Assembly (NCBI GenBank): GCA_023213395.1
Contig: CM041465.1
Location: forward strand, 41,237,741 to 41,301,740
Source: Cycas panzhihuaensis
Lineage: Eukaryota; Cycadophyta
Direction: 5' to 3'
Length of the DNA stretch: 64,000 nucleotides
Positions 11,171 to 22,960 of this stretch are shown here, in pieces. The notes beneath the pieces were generated by a model. The model was not told the DNA's origin, searched no databases, and was given only the letters and a program-made list of their open reading frames with translations. Made by a program: the position numbers and the translations under genes. Positions within the stretch are counted from its first letter, which is position 1; the number at the start of each line of letters is the position of its first letter.

Positions 11171-11399
11171 ATTAAGGATGGGAAATTATATCTGACCAAT
11201 GCATCAAAGACACAAAATAAGATCTCTCTCATATCTTCCTAACAAGCAAAAAGATTGATTAATGCTTGTAAGAAGTTTATGCTACTGATGATAAAGAAAA
11301 AGAGCAAGTAGAGTCCTCAATACAGGCATTGGATAGGAAACAATGCAGTAGATTAAAGGACTAAGGAATAGGTACAATGACATATTCCAGGAGCCAAAA

Positions 11400-12165
11400 G
11401 GGTTGACTCCTAAAAGGGAAATTAAACATGAAATCTAGCTGGTTGTTGATTCACCTTTGTTAAATCTTAGTCTCTATCGAAACTTAGTTTTGGAGAATGA
11501 AGAGATTAAGAGGCAGATTCAAGAACTCTTAGAACAAGAAGTGATCAACCTGAGTTGTTCCCCATATGGTTCACCTATTATTTTGGTGCTAAAAAAAGAT
11601 AGAGGATGGAGAATGTGCATTGACTACTAAGCTTTGAATAAGATCACCATAAAGAATCAATATCCCTTACCATTGATAGATGACTTGTTGGACTAGCTAC
11701 AATCTACAAGATATTTTAATAAGTTAGACTTGAAATCAAGCTACCATAAGGTTCAAATCTGAGAGGAGGATACATAGAAAACAACCTTCAAATCAAAGCA
11801 AGGGTTGTTCAAATTGTTGGTGATGCCTTTTAGTCTGTTCAATACACGTACCACCTTTATGAGGTTGATGAATGAGGTATTAAGACCATTCATTGATGAC
11901 TTTGTAATTGTTTATCTAGATGATATTCTGATTTTCAGTCATACTTAGGAGGAGCACCTCCAACATGTGGAGAAAGTGCTCAAAATTCTTCAAGAGCAGT
12001 AGCTAAAACTTAATTTGAAGAAGTGTAAGTTTAGAAAGAAATCTCTCATCTTCTTAGGTTTCGTAGTTAGAGGAGGAGAATTAAAGATTGACCCAGCAAA
12101 GATTAGAGTCATTCTCAATTGGCCTACACCTAAGATAGCCATAGAGGTAAGAAGTTTCATTGGTG
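11400..12165 (+). pseudogene. Reverse transcriptase, truncated by internal deletion
   Basis: In-frame motifs: ELLEQEVINLSCSPYGSPII, RMCIDY-stop-[47 protein letters not shown], the intact catalytic box YLDDILIFS (near 11912-11938) and KCKFRKKSLIFLGFVV. The catalytic Asp pair is retained, unlike in the chromovirus. The reading stops at RSFIGA near 12165, where RNase H should follow. Instead the sequence jumps straight into the integrase C-terminal linker. Several stops are also present. Confidence 0.9.
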
Positions 12166-12610
12166 CATGAAATGGAAAGGAGGAAGAAGGAAATGAAAAG
12201 GCACAAAGATTCTTGGAAAGAATTAGAAAAATTCATCAATAGGTTGAGGAGAAGCTTCAAAAATCTCAACAAAGATATAAACAAAGGCATAATACAGATA
12301 GAACCAACCATTCCTTTAAGCAAGGAGATAGAGTTTGGTTGCATCTTAGTAAGAAATAATTACAAGGTGAAGGTAAAAGGCTAAAGCCTATATGTTATGG
12401 TCCTTTTATAGTTTTGAAGAAGAATGCAGAAAATGCTTTCCAACATGAACTTCCATAATTTATGAAGATGTATTCCATAGTGAATATTAAGAATTTGAAG
12501 ATGTTCGAGCCATCTATGTTAGATAAAGATGAAGACGAAAGTTCCACTCTTACCAAATCCAAAGGAGTTACGAATAGAGAAAGAAGAACCAATGCAAAAT
12601 GATTGCATTC
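12166..12610 (+). pseudogene. Integrase C-terminal tail only
   Basis: In the frame beginning near 12173 the sequence reads QRFLERIRKIHQ-stop-VEEKLQKSQQRYKQRH, then NHSFKQGDRVWLHLSKK, PICYGPFIVLKK, YSIVNIKNLKMFEPS. This is the gypsy integrase C-terminal region, with the G-P-Y/F-type motif (YGPF) and the helical linker before it. The zinc module and the D,D,E core that should precede it are absent. The open frames at 12160-12384 on this strand and 12081-12344 on the other are out-of-phase shadows. Confidence 0.85.
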
Positions 12611-12784
12611 TTTAAAGGAAGCAGACCAACACTCAAAGAGGCATAATCGAGTCATTCAGGATTGCAGAAAAAGGATAAGTACCCAACAAGGCAAAATGGC
12701 ACATCAGGGAGAAAGGGAAAGTCAAATTCCCTTATCTACAACTATAAAGTTCATGAGGCCATGAACTCCTAAAAAGGGGAGTTC

Positions 12785-13868
12785 TGATGTGTTTTTAGAT
12801 CTTTAATTTCATAATACTCTTCAAAATACATTGTTATATTTATTTTTCATGTTTGTAACCTTCATTTAGTAGAAAAATGCCATTAAGATGCTTAAAAATA
12901 CAAAACAAGTATAACCAAGTGGACTACAAGTGCAGCCACATGGACTAAAAGTGTAACCAAGTGGTCTAAAAGTGAAACTAAGTGGTTACAAGTCCAATCG
13001 AGTGGACTACAAGTGCAACTTAGAGGACTGCAAGTGCAACCAGTGTGCAACCAGTGCATCCTAAAGTGTAACCCAGTGTGGAAAATGGAAAAATAGAAAA
13101 TGGAAAAATGGAAAAATGACTGCAATTTTGATAGGAAAAAAGGAGTTCGTTTCATATAAAATTTTAGGAGGAAATTTTTATACGTGTCCTCTACACAATA
13201 GAAGAAAGAAAACCCATTCAAGAGTTCATTGAAAAATTAAAATGGGAAAACCATTTAGAAAGAAAATGTTCACAATAGGGTTTTAAAACAACAAAATTTC
13301 TTCAAGAAAGAGGAAGACAGATGCCTAACAATCGAAAACATAGCAAAAGGAGCAAAACTCATGGGAAGATAATGCCAAAAGGCTTTCCAAAGAAGAAGAA
13401 TGGCTCTAAGATTAAAGATTGCATAGGAGAAAAAGAAGTGCAAGGAGAAACTGACAGAGGGAATAAGGAAAAAGTCCCTAGATCTGTTTGTGGGGATATT
13501 GAAGGAGCCCAAGAAGGCTTAGTTGCATCCAAATGAAGAATAAAAACTAGTCATAGTAATCCAAGAGAGATGTAGGTGGAAATCTTCTCCAAGAAAAGGG
13601 TTTTTGGTTGAATAGCAACCAAAACTTCTCATGCAATTCATTGGTAATGATTCCAAAGAGTATGTAGTAGCCTGAAATACACCCAGTACTCATTTCTTAT
13701 CTCCCAAGTTATTGTAGCACTCCTATACATGCTTAATAGAGTAAAATCATAAGGAATTTTGTAAGGAAATTTTTAAATATTTTTAAATTAATGTAACATT
13801 ATTGTAAATTTGTTCTGAATTTGTTTCAATTAGACTAAGTCTTTACTTTTCCATTTAAATTTGGAACA
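12785..13868 (+). repeat. 3' LTR of the deleted gypsy
   Basis: Begins TGATGTGTTT after a purine tract at 12771-12781 and ends in CA at 13867-13868, just before array unit 1 resumes with ATATCTATCTTATC. It matches the 5' LTR throughout. Confidence 0.85.
12907..13045 (+). repeat. 21-bp minisatellite inside the 3' LTR
   Basis: Six to seven copies of the same 20-21-bp unit as at 8624, with starts at 12907, 12928, 12949, 12970, 12990, 13011 and 13032. Variants such as AAGTGTAACCAAGTGGTCTAA alternate with the consensus. It has about two more units than the 5' LTR array. Confidence 0.9.
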
Positions 13869-16567
13869 ATATCTATCTTATCATACTATAGAGTAACCTA
13901 AGATCTATTTAGACCCTTTACTTCCTCCCATATACATCATAGGGGGCTCCATAAATGGAGCATGTTCAATACCCAGAGCAAGCTTTCACGCCCTTTAGAA
14001 CTCATTCTAGTCTTTAGGTGGAGTTATCTTCTTCTTATAACCTCAACCATACCCCTCTAAGTGACATGGTATAAGTGTTGAGGGAACATTTTGAGGTAGT
14101 GACTAGTTAACCTACCAAGAGTTGCTACACTATTTTTTATTTACATCATCTACAACCTTTATCAAAGTCCCATTAACTTCCTTTCCTACAACTATCACAT
14201 CCTCTCTTTAAGAGAGTGTATTTGTATTAATTATTATGGGTGCTTCTTTTAGTACATAGGTCACCCATGGAACACAACCTCCCTATGCTAGGATATGTGC
14301 ACCTCATCTCCAAACAACCATTGCCCAACCAATCATAGCCCCTATACCACTAATCTCCCCTACTATCCCCCCATATCCCCATTACTCAGGGCAATGAGGT
14401 TTAGTCCCTCCCCATCCATGATTGCATTAAGTGGGTTCTTCCTTGTTGGTTCCCCTGGGATATACATTGTAACCTTGTTGGCATGGGAGTTCAAATCCCC
14501 TTCCCACCTATGGGGTAGTTTCCCTCCACCCTTATGGGGTCATCCCTCTTGTAGAGGGATCTTTTGGTCAGAACCCCATACCACCCCCCACTTTATAACC
14601 CACTTATTTGATGCCAACTATTAGCCCCTCTCAAGAGGAACATGGATCTCCACATGCTCTATCTTATTATGCTTTTGTCCCTCTAGTGATATAACCTCAT
14701 GCTTTGCCTCCTTATGTGACACATCCCTGGGGTGGATCAAGGGCCTCTCACTTATACCCTTATGTTTTATACCTATATAGAGGACCACAACCTCCTTCAT
14801 ATTAGCCAAGAGAGGCCCCATACATCCATCCTACCTATCCTCCCTATTATCAGGGTCATGTATCCTATATAACCCCCTCTTACCTGCCATATGTGGATAG
14901 TGGATACCCTTATTAAGAACCTTCTTATCCTTTAGTCAATCCATTCTCCTAATTAGGGGTATGCCTCTTTGTTGATTATTAATTGACCCTACTCTTTGTA
15001 GAGGCATTGTGAACTAACTCAACTCTCCATCCTCTCGAAGTACCCAAGCTTGATAACACTTCATCTCAAGACCCCACAAATCATGCCAAGGCCTTCACCA
15101 TGGCATGCATTGATTATTAGGCATATGACCACATCCTAATGATGTTGTTCCCTTGCTCACATAAAGGGGATGCCCTAAAGTAGTTTCACCACCTTCTTGC
15201 TTATTTAATTTCTACATTCCAACAACTAGTTGATGCATTCACCAATAATTTTGATGTGGCTCACTCCTTCAAAAATGGGGTCAAGGCCGTACTTTTCCTA
15301 AAGTAAGGCCATGAAGAATTAAACCATGACTTTGTGCACCAATTTCATGATCTCCTTTATTCCTTCAAGGCTACATTACTAGAGGAATTAAAGAGGGATA
15401 TTTTTGTTAATGTGTTATACCCCAAGGTTCATGCAGAGGTCCTTAAGATGAAGGTGACAACATATGAATCTACCATAGTTAAATGCTTGGAATTAGAGTC
15501 TATTGAGATCCAAGTTGGTCTTAAAAAAATCCCCAATACTTTGTAATATTGTGAGGCACTACCTCTCCCACGTGACCATAAGGGCCACCAATGACAATAA
15601 TCTTCTAGGAATTTTATGGGAACGGATGACAAGATCTTAGACCCCTTAACCTCTATTATTCACTCTTTTGAGTGAATGATAGATGACCTAAAACTGCAAC
15701 CCTATCAACCCCCACTAGAGCCACTAGATATCATCATATCCACCAAGTTTCCCAAACTCTACTACCTAAAAATAAGGGTAACCAAGCATCTTAAAGGAAG
15801 AGGGCATGCCCCCTCCTAAAAAGAAATGGTACTAAGTGCATGGGGAGTAAATGCACGATGACTTAAGGTACTACTTCATGTATTTAAGTTGTCTTAGGCT
15901 TCTAAGCCCCTGTTTCAGGCCATGCCACCCAATTTATCTTGCCTTGGGGGTAATCCCCCATCATTTGATGCCTTCCACTCATACATGCTAAAGTTTCATA
16001 GTCATTGGCCTTAGGGATTGATATGATCATTGATTCATTAATCCTCTTAGCTTGTACATCCTTGCCTTAGGTTCTCTATAGGGATAAACTAAGGGAAACT
16101 CACCATGAGATACCACTATGGCAACCACCATCCCATTTGATTCACACATATTTAATTTGTATTGTTACTTTGGTATATTACATCACTTATGTTGGTAGCA
16201 TTCACCATGTTCTAGCTTTAGAATCAAAGAGGTTCTATTACCAAGGGGGTATCACATTTTGGATTCCATGAATAGGACTTGGATGATTGATAGAGCAAGG
16301 TAAGTGTAGGTATGGTTCTATAACTTTTACTCTTTGTTTGATTTATATTTAAGATGTTGAGGTAGATATTTACTTGTATATATATTCATTGGTTTCTTCA
16401 TATCCTACTTTGCATATTGATGATAATCAAGACATAAGTCCATGCCTCTGATGTCCACACATTGGTCTTTTTAAGTTAGAAAAGAAACCTCCTTTTATCC
16501 TATAGCTTATTTCCCCCTTTATTCTTGCTTGATTTTTAGCCTTTTGTCTCTAGTTTCACCTTCCTAC
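13869..16567 (+). repeat. Array unit 1, internal region and following LTR-like start
   Basis: Matches unit 2 from 26745 and unit 3 from 49740: GAGTAACCTAAGATCTATTT, the CTCAACCATACCCCTCTAAGTGACATGG-type block, the Pro/Tyr-rich gag N-terminus and the gag core. At 15868/15869 it jumps from sequence matching 51740 to sequence matching 32515 and 57605, so about 5.9 kb found in the other units is missing. From 15940 it again follows the shared 'AATTTATCTT' block up to TTCCTAC at 16561, where a copia element interrupts it. Confidence 0.85.
14620..15860 (+). pseudogene. gag pseudogene of the array element, unit 1
   Basis: The N-terminal part is rich in Pro and Tyr (YPPYYQGH and similar, near 14830). 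The capsid core starts around 15020 (PKLDNTSSQDPT), passes the conserved KGDAL-K-stop-FHHLLAYLISTFQQLVDAF block (15160-15240), and continues into the open segment 15334-15546, reading MHQFHDLLYSFKATLLEELK and STIVKCLELESIEIQ. This is the LKGDALKWF...L..F...F family pattern of gypsy gag. The Trp of KWF is a stop here. Unit 3 has the same gene at 50480-51720; unit 2 has lost it. No zinc knuckle was found downstream. Confidence 0.75.
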
Positions 16568-17128
16568 TATTAAACCTTATGTTTATATGTTAAGCCTATG
16601 TACTTTATTATTCATGTACTATTTGTACCTTTATACTTTTATTCTTTTATACTTTAGTGACTTATCACTTAAGTGATAAAGTACACACTCACATTATTTC
16701 CTAGTGACACAACATTATCACTAAAGGGTCAAATGGACCCCCATGCACTTTTGCTCACTTAAGAACCCTAAAGGACACTTGTCCTATATCTAAGGCATGT
16801 ACAATGGATGTTTGACACTTGTCAAACATTCAATACCTTAGGTCTCTCCTTTCACTCTATATATTAAGACCTCTCCTCATTGTTCTCATATAGAGTTGGA
16901 GCTTCATTGTTATGCTACTAGTTTATTAATCAAACTACTATTCATTTGGAGGTTGGACCAATTCCAACTCCCTATCTTTGGTATCATTTTTCTCTTTTAC
17001 TTCATGCTTGATCTTTCTCATGTTTGATCTCATAGTTTTATTCTTAGTCTAGTTTATTTACTTTCTAGAACTAGAGTGAATATAACTTCTAGATCTTGGG
17101 ATTATAAGGCTATTTTGCCATTTTCACA
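16568..17128 (+). repeat. 5' LTR of copia 1
   Basis: Aligns with 23631-24184 from TATTAAACC (TGTTAAACC in the other copy) to the CTAGAACTAGAGT and TCTAGATCTT blocks near the end. It contains a short perfect palindrome, TTATCACTTAAGTGATAA, near 16663, largely kept in the other LTR, and 'CTCTATATATTAAGACC' near 16855, a plausible TATA region. Confidence 0.85.
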
Positions 17129-17130
17129 TT

Positions 17131-17142
17131 TGGTATTAGGGT
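17131..17142 (+). other. Primer-binding site of copia 1 (mutated)
   Basis: TGGTATTAGGGT matches the first part of TGGTATCAGAGC with transitions. It lies two bases after the CA that I take as the LTR end. Confidence 0.65.
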
Positions 17143-19427
17143 TTGAGGAGATTAGTTCCCTCTGTTCTAATTTTTTATTGCTCATTAGAGATTTAAAGTG
17201 GGTTTTTACATCCTCTTAGTGATGACCTTTACTCTCTAAAGGTGATCCAAGGATTATTAAAGCTTATTTCTGCAGATCAATACTGTTCTAAAGTATTTTG
17301 AAGGCTGGAAGTAGTTGTATTCTAATTTAAGATATTTTTTTAAAGGTTTCAACTAGTTTTACTCATGTTTTATGTGATTTTTATACTAAGGACTGAATAC
17401 TCTAGTTATTTTTTCTCACAAATCAAGGTGCAAGGTATTCTAAAGAATTTTAAAGCTTATTAACTGAGATTATTATGAGCTACTAGCTTTTTATTAGCTG
17501 TGAAGTATTTCTGGGCTGATTTCAGCCCTCAAACCCGATAGGGAAAGCTTAATTTGCTCGTGTGTGCTTGTTGAAGCCCCCTACTCATTAACAGAAACTT
17601 TCACACACCCTTAGTGGGCTCCACAAACATTTTGGAAGTGAAGAAAGAAGAAAGAAGCCATTGTTCTAACTGTGGAGACACTAGTGACCTATGCACCCTA
17701 TTTTAACTTCAACCTACTTGTTCTCTTTATACAAGAAACCAAATGAGCTAAAAATTGAGTTGAGTCTTTGTCCTAGCTGGACACCCCTACCTCTCAAATT
17801 TCATCTCAATCCGATGATCCATTGAGGAGATATAAACCTTTGAAGGCCCACGGTCGTTGCTCCATCCTGCCGCTGTTTGAATAGCTCCTTCAAATTTTTG
17901 TAAAAATTTCTTTTAATCTTTCTTAACTTTGGAGTTTAGGTTATGTTATATGGAATATTCTAAGCATATTCCACTTTACATAAACCTTTTTCTTTCTAAA
18001 GTCATTTTTAACTTAAGTTTAAAAATATTAAAAACACTTTTTTCAAGTCTAAATCATTATTTTTTAGTTTTTCTTCAAAGTAACTTCATCACTAAAATAC
18101 TATGATTTAGAGATAGATTTTATTCCTTCCAAGCAATCTATGCTCAAAAATTGATATTTTTCCTTTGTTTTAAGCCTACACTTTGTCATTTCTTATTTTT
18201 AGCTTAAAATTTCTTAAGGGAAAATTAATGGTTTTTTACTTTTTGAGGATTAAAATCTTTATTGTAACAAGTGATTTCATTAAATCACTTTGGCTTAGCC
18301 AATCTCCTATCTTTGAAGTTTAAAATTGCTGGCTTAAATCCTCATTCAAGGCTCACTGTGTGGTGATCTTGTCATTCAAAGTTGCAAAAAAAGTAAAATT
18401 TTATCCTTTACTTATTTAGCATTTTTGCCTCATTTAACACTTGATTCATGTTGCATAAGTGTTAAAAGGCCTTGATAAAGTGATTTTAAAGTGTTAACAC
18501 TTTGACAAAGTGATTTTTATCACTATCTTAACACTTTTTTTAAGGCACCTTGCATGGTGACCTATTGCCTTTAGTGAAAAAGGGGGGGCTCAAAACATCC
18601 TTTTTCAATAAAATCGCTTTCTTTTGTTGGTTGTTGGGACTATTTCAAAGTCCCAACATGTGGTGCTTGGCATATTCAATTTTCAAGTGACTCGTTCCTC
18701 TACTCTTCAAGCATTAAAAGGAACCCACTTCCATGTGTTACACAAAGACTTTATGCTTCGAAGCACTTAGCATCTTTATTAAAGTGCTAATATTTGTTAT
18801 TATACTTAAGCATTTTACTTCACTTGGATTGGATGGCACTCTTTCTCATATTAAAGTGCTCTTGTAAATCACTCAAGTAATCATTATGATATACTTAATT
18901 TCTTCATCTTAAAGCTCTTTTATCATTATAAAAGCAAACATCTACAAACATCCAAGTAAAACTTACTCTAAAGTCCACTTAAATCTTCTAAAAGTGAACT
19001 TTAAAATCAAGTAAGAGAGGCTCGAAAAAGGTTCAAACCTTGCCTCTAAAATAACATTAAGCTTGGTGCATTCCCTAGGAGACCAACCAACCATACGGTT
19101 AGTGCATGACAATTAAGGTTATTTGAGGGAAAGGAGGTTCAAAAAGGGTGTTATTAGGGCTGTGAATCCTAAGGAAAGCATTGTATGTCCATGCTGATCA
19201 ACCCTACCTACCTTGTCCTAGATTTAACTTAGCCAACTATTGGATATCTTCTATAAATTAGGGTTAGACCAACTCCTTAGCCTAGTCCTCCACCCCTCAT
19301 TATTCCATTCAATTATTGGATTTTCTAGTAAGATCAGGACTATTGGTTTTGTTAGAAGGTGGAACTTAAGTGACAATAAATTAGAGTTTCTAAGTTATCT
19401 GCTAGCTTCAAGCCTTATAACTTCAAC
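17143..19427 (+). other. Copia 1 leader, no gene seen
   Basis: A 2.3-kb AT-rich region between primer site and gag. No supported ORF. It contains scattered short palindromes, for example AAAGTGTTAACACTTT near 18488. Such long leaders occur in some large copia elements. Confidence 0.6.
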
Positions 19428-20430
19428 ATGGCTATAATTAATATACACAATGTATGTACCATGAGATTAATAGGATAAGACAACTATCAAGAATAGAAAA
19501 GAATCACTCAAAATCTCTTGATAATGAATGAGTTTTGGGGGTATGTTTCTGGAAGGATACCTCGACCTGTACCTATTAAAAATAATGGTGAAATTGTTTA
19601 TTTTGATGATGCTCTTATTGTTGCTTAGGATGCCAAAGATGAAGTTGCTTTAACATTTCTACATATGATTATTAATGTTCATGTAGATCAGAATATTATA
19701 TGTGTAAAAACTTCCAAGGAAGCATGGGACATTTTGTCTTCCTTATATAAAAGGCTAGATAAGGCTCACATATTAATGGTAAAAGCGAAACCATATTCTA
19801 TAAAATTTGTCAAGCCTATGTCAAATTTTCTTTCCTCTATCAAAGAGGTATGTAATGAATTGAATACATTAGGTAATCCTACTTTTAGAGATGAGCTCAT
19901 AACAATAATTATTAGAGCTCTACCTAAGGACTACAATGGCTTTATTTCTTCCACTACTCGAGATGGTTCACTTAAACAATGTTCTTTAATGAATTTGAGA
20001 TCTTGTTGCTTTAAGAGGAGCAAATCTACATCAAAGATGATGATGATGAACCATCCACATCAGGTGCATTCATAGCAAAATCAAAGACTAAGCAAAATCC
20101 CAAACCTATACTTTCAAAGCATTTTGGGAACATGAACATTAGTTCCTCAAAGACTAATGTTGTTTATCATTATTGTGGTAAAGTCTGCCACATAGCACCT
20201 GATTGTCAGAAGAAAAAAGTAGATCTTCAGCACACATGATAGCAACAGTAATAGCCATGTCAGTAAAATCAGAGACAGAGTAACCACGATAGCAATTCCA
20301 GTAGTAGCAATTTCAGCAATAGTAATAGCAACCCCCTCGACCAAATTGAGGTGCTTATCGAGGAGGTTGAAGAGGAAGGGGGGTTTTAAAGGTGGCAATC
20401 AACACCACTTCAACTAATTTATAGATTAGG
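19428..20430 (+). pseudogene. gag of copia 1
   Basis: ATG at 19428 (MAIINIHNVCTMRLIG). The copia gag core is visible, mainly in the open part 19665-20075: KTSKEAWDILSSLYKR, KFVKPMSNFLSSIKEVCNEL, DELITIIIRALPKDYNGFI. This matches the UBN2/gag-polypeptide pattern (W..L...Y, L...L..L). A zinc knuckle follows at about 20163-20210 as YHYCGKVCHIAPDC, where the first Cys is Tyr. A Ser/Asn-rich linker and internal stops follow. Family role: capsid of the virus-like particle. Confidence 0.85.
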
Positions 20431-20439
20431 ACAAATTAT

Positions 20440-20720
20440 TTTATGCTTATCATTCATCCAAAGTGGATAAAACTTGGATCATTGATTCTGGAGCCACTCA
20501 ACACATGATTAGGAGTGAAGAACTCCTTAGTGACATCGAGGAAGGATAAGGTCAATCAGTGACCTTTGGTAACAATGAATCTATCATGATTTCTGGCATT
20601 AGCACAATCACTCCATTCCATTCTCCTTTTGATACTTCCTCTACATTTACCAATAGTAATGCCTATCTCATACCTTCCATGGAGAAGATCTTGCTATCTG
20701 TTAGCTAACTAGACAAGTAA
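20440..20720 (+). pseudogene. Aspartic protease of copia 1
   Basis: The active site is intact: TWIIDSGATQHMI with the Asp-Ser-Gly at 20484-20492, the hallmark of Ty1/copia protease. It is followed by VTFGNNESIMISGI and the AYLIPSMEKILLS block typical of the domain. A few stops interrupt the rest. Confidence 0.85.
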
Positions 20721-20879
20721 TAGATGAGCATTTTATTTAAAATTAGGAAATATGTAATAAGTAACAAAAATGACCAAGCAGTAATTGTTGGATATGAGGA
20801 TCATGGCCTCTACAAATTAGATTTTAATAATATTATACTTGATTTTGCTTACTCTGGTTCTAGTGTCACTAAATCTTTG

Positions 20880-21810
20880 TCCAAGATGCAACTTTGGCAT
20901 CAATGTCTAGGCCACTTAAGCTTAGATAATCTCAAGTAGATGGTGAACAAAAACATGGTACATGGACTTCCCAAGATATATGGCATAAAATATCTTTGTG
21001 AAGTATGCATAATGGGAACACAACATCACTTACTTTTTCCTAAAGGAAAAGCTTGACGTGCATCATGTCCTTTGTAGTTAGTACACTTAGATTTATGTGG
21101 ACCTATGTCCACCACATCCTTTAGAGGAGTTTTGTATTATATATCCTTCATCGATGATTTCTCCCATAAAGTTTGGGTTTACTCCCTTAAATATAAGTTT
21201 GAAGCATTTCAAAAGTTTAAAGAATTCAAGCTTGAAGTGGATAACGAATCTGGCCAATCCATCAAAATACTAAGGATAGATAATAGAGGTGAATTCACTT
21301 CAAACAAATTCACCTAATTCTGTAAGGACAATGGCATTCAGAGACAACTTACTATTCCTCACACTTAATAAAATGGAATCTTTGAAAGAATGAATAGATC
21401 TTTGGCTAACAAGGCCAAAGCAATGATGCATGCCAAGGGACTTACTCAAGCTTACTGGATAGAGGTATTCCACACAGCTACCTATGTGACAAATCAAAGT
21501 CCAACAATAGCAATCGCTGACATCACACTAGAGGAGGCATAGTCTGGAAAAAAGCTAATTGTCAGCTATTTGAGGACTTTTGTGTGTACTTCTTATATGT
21601 ACATCCCCAATCAGCAAAGAACTAAATTAGACAAGCATAGTCTAAAATGTATCTTTATAGGTTACGCCATTCATAGTAAATCCTACAAGCTATATGATCC
21701 CATTGGAAAGAAAATATATCTCTCAAGAGATATAATCTTTGCTAAAGAAGATGATAAGGAGTTGGATACAATATCTATCCAACCCCTCATTGACAAAGGC
21801 AAATAGATTA
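20880..21810 (+). pseudogene. Integrase of copia 1 (with GAG-pre-integrase)
   Basis: The pre-integrase motif LWHQCLGHLSLDNL is at 20893-20935. The core starts LVHLDLCGPMSTTSF (first Asp near 21090), continues YISFIDDFSHKVWVYSLK, the second Asp in RIDNRGEFTS (near 21277) and Glu in NGIFERMN (near 21372), so the D,D,E triad is readable. The Gln-Gln before NG is replaced by two stops. The C-terminal part (CIFIGYAIHSKSYKLYDP, 21649-21700) is the usual tail. Open segments: 21105-21317 and 21570-21806. Confidence 0.88.
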
Positions 21811-22059
21811 TTGAGGCTTCCCTTCCCTCTTAATCTTCAACTCTATATACATCATCTGCACCTACTAGACTATCTACATTATCAGCTCCACTTAATCCTA
21901 GCACAACTTCTATTGATCAACCACTTAAACCAGAAGATCTTGAGGTTCAAGTCACATTAATAAAAAAGTCACCCAAATGGTATACTCAAATAGTGTAAGA
22001 TGACCAGGTTATTGAAGGAAAAAGTCTATCAAGATACAAACAACAAACTAATTTTACAC

Positions 22060-22960
22060 TTATGGCTGAAGTGCTATGTGTTGATGAGCCTTCCACCTTT
22101 GAGGAGGCTTCTAAAGATGAACATTGGAAGGTTGCTATGAATGAATAAATCTATTCTATTGAAAAGAATGGAACTTGAGATTTGGTCAAATTGCCTAAAC
22201 AAAAATAGGCAATCAACTACAAATGGGTCTACAAGACCAAATTCTATTCTGATGGTACACTTAAGTGCCAAAAGGCATGCCTTGCTATAAAAAGATTCAA
22301 ACAAAAAGAGGGCATAGATTATGATGAGACTTTTGCATTAGTGGCTAAGATGAATACCATCAGACTCATCTTAGCCTTAGTAGCTCAATGCAAATGGTTA
22401 GTTTTTTAGATGGATGTGAAGAACACTTTTCTCAATGGTGATCTTCAAGAGGAAGTATACTTGGAGCAACCTCCTAGTTACAAGGTACAAGGCAAGGAGC
22501 ATTTAGTTTATCACTTGAAAAAGGCATTGTATGGCTCGAAAGAAGCTCCAAGAGCATGGTACTAAAAAATTAATGATTACTTTTTAAGACATGGGTTTCA
22601 CTGATCTACTTCTGATCCTAACTTATACATCATAGTTGGGAAAGGTCATGCCATTTTTATCGTATTGTATATAGATGACTTAGTAATCACTAGCAATGAC
22701 ACTAAGATGATATAGATTCTCTAAGATGACTTGAAGAGGAGTTTTAAGATGACAGATCTTGGACTTCTCCATTATTTCTTAGGCCTTGAGGTATGGCAAC
22801 AGCCAAGCTATATCTTCATCTCCCAAGCAAACTATTGTTGGGACATGTTATAGTAATTCAAGATACATGACTGCAAGCTAGTGCCTACACCCATGGAGAA
22901 TGGCACAAAGCTTACTCTCAATAAGGAAGCTGAACTTGTAGATCCTACTCTTTATTGACA
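22060..22960 (+). pseudogene. Reverse transcriptase of copia 1
   Basis: HWKVAMNE-stop, NYKWVYKTKFYSDGT, KQKEGIDYDETFALVAKM, VF-stop-MDVKNTFLNGDLQEE, KALYGSKEAPRAWY and the catalytic box YIDD (22669-22680) are all present. The conserved Gln before MDVK is a TAG stop at 22407-22409. KRSFKMTDLGLLHYFLGLEV follows. The catalytic Asp pair is intact but stops abolish the protein. Confidence 0.9.

Larger units (their letters stand above)
8502..13868 (+). mobile_element. Ty3/gypsy element with large LTRs and an internal deletion
   Basis: About 5.4 kb. Two related ~1.0-1.1 kb LTRs flank gag, protease and RT, then only the C-terminal tail of integrase. RNase H and the integrase core are missing. A perfect Met-tRNA primer site (TGGTATCAGAGC, 9530) and a purine tract (AAAAAGGGGAG, 12771-12781) mark the internal ends. 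It interrupts unit 1 between sequence matching 26738 and 26744: the left flank ends in a GGGGAAGGG-like block and the right flank begins ATCTATCTTATC, contiguous in unit 2 near 26740 and unit 3 near 49735. Target duplication is not clean. Confidence 0.9.

Noticed and set aside
12081-12655. Minus-strand ORFs opposite the integrase tail
   Set aside because: Antisense shadows of the gypsy coding strand; no family resemblance.
14295-14821. Pro/Ser-rich plus-strand ORF (14295-14624) and minus-strand ORF (14621-14821)
   Set aside because: The first is not maintained in units 2 and 3; the second is antisense to the Pro/Tyr-rich gag N-terminus and also exists opposite unit 3 gag (50497-50766) for that reason.
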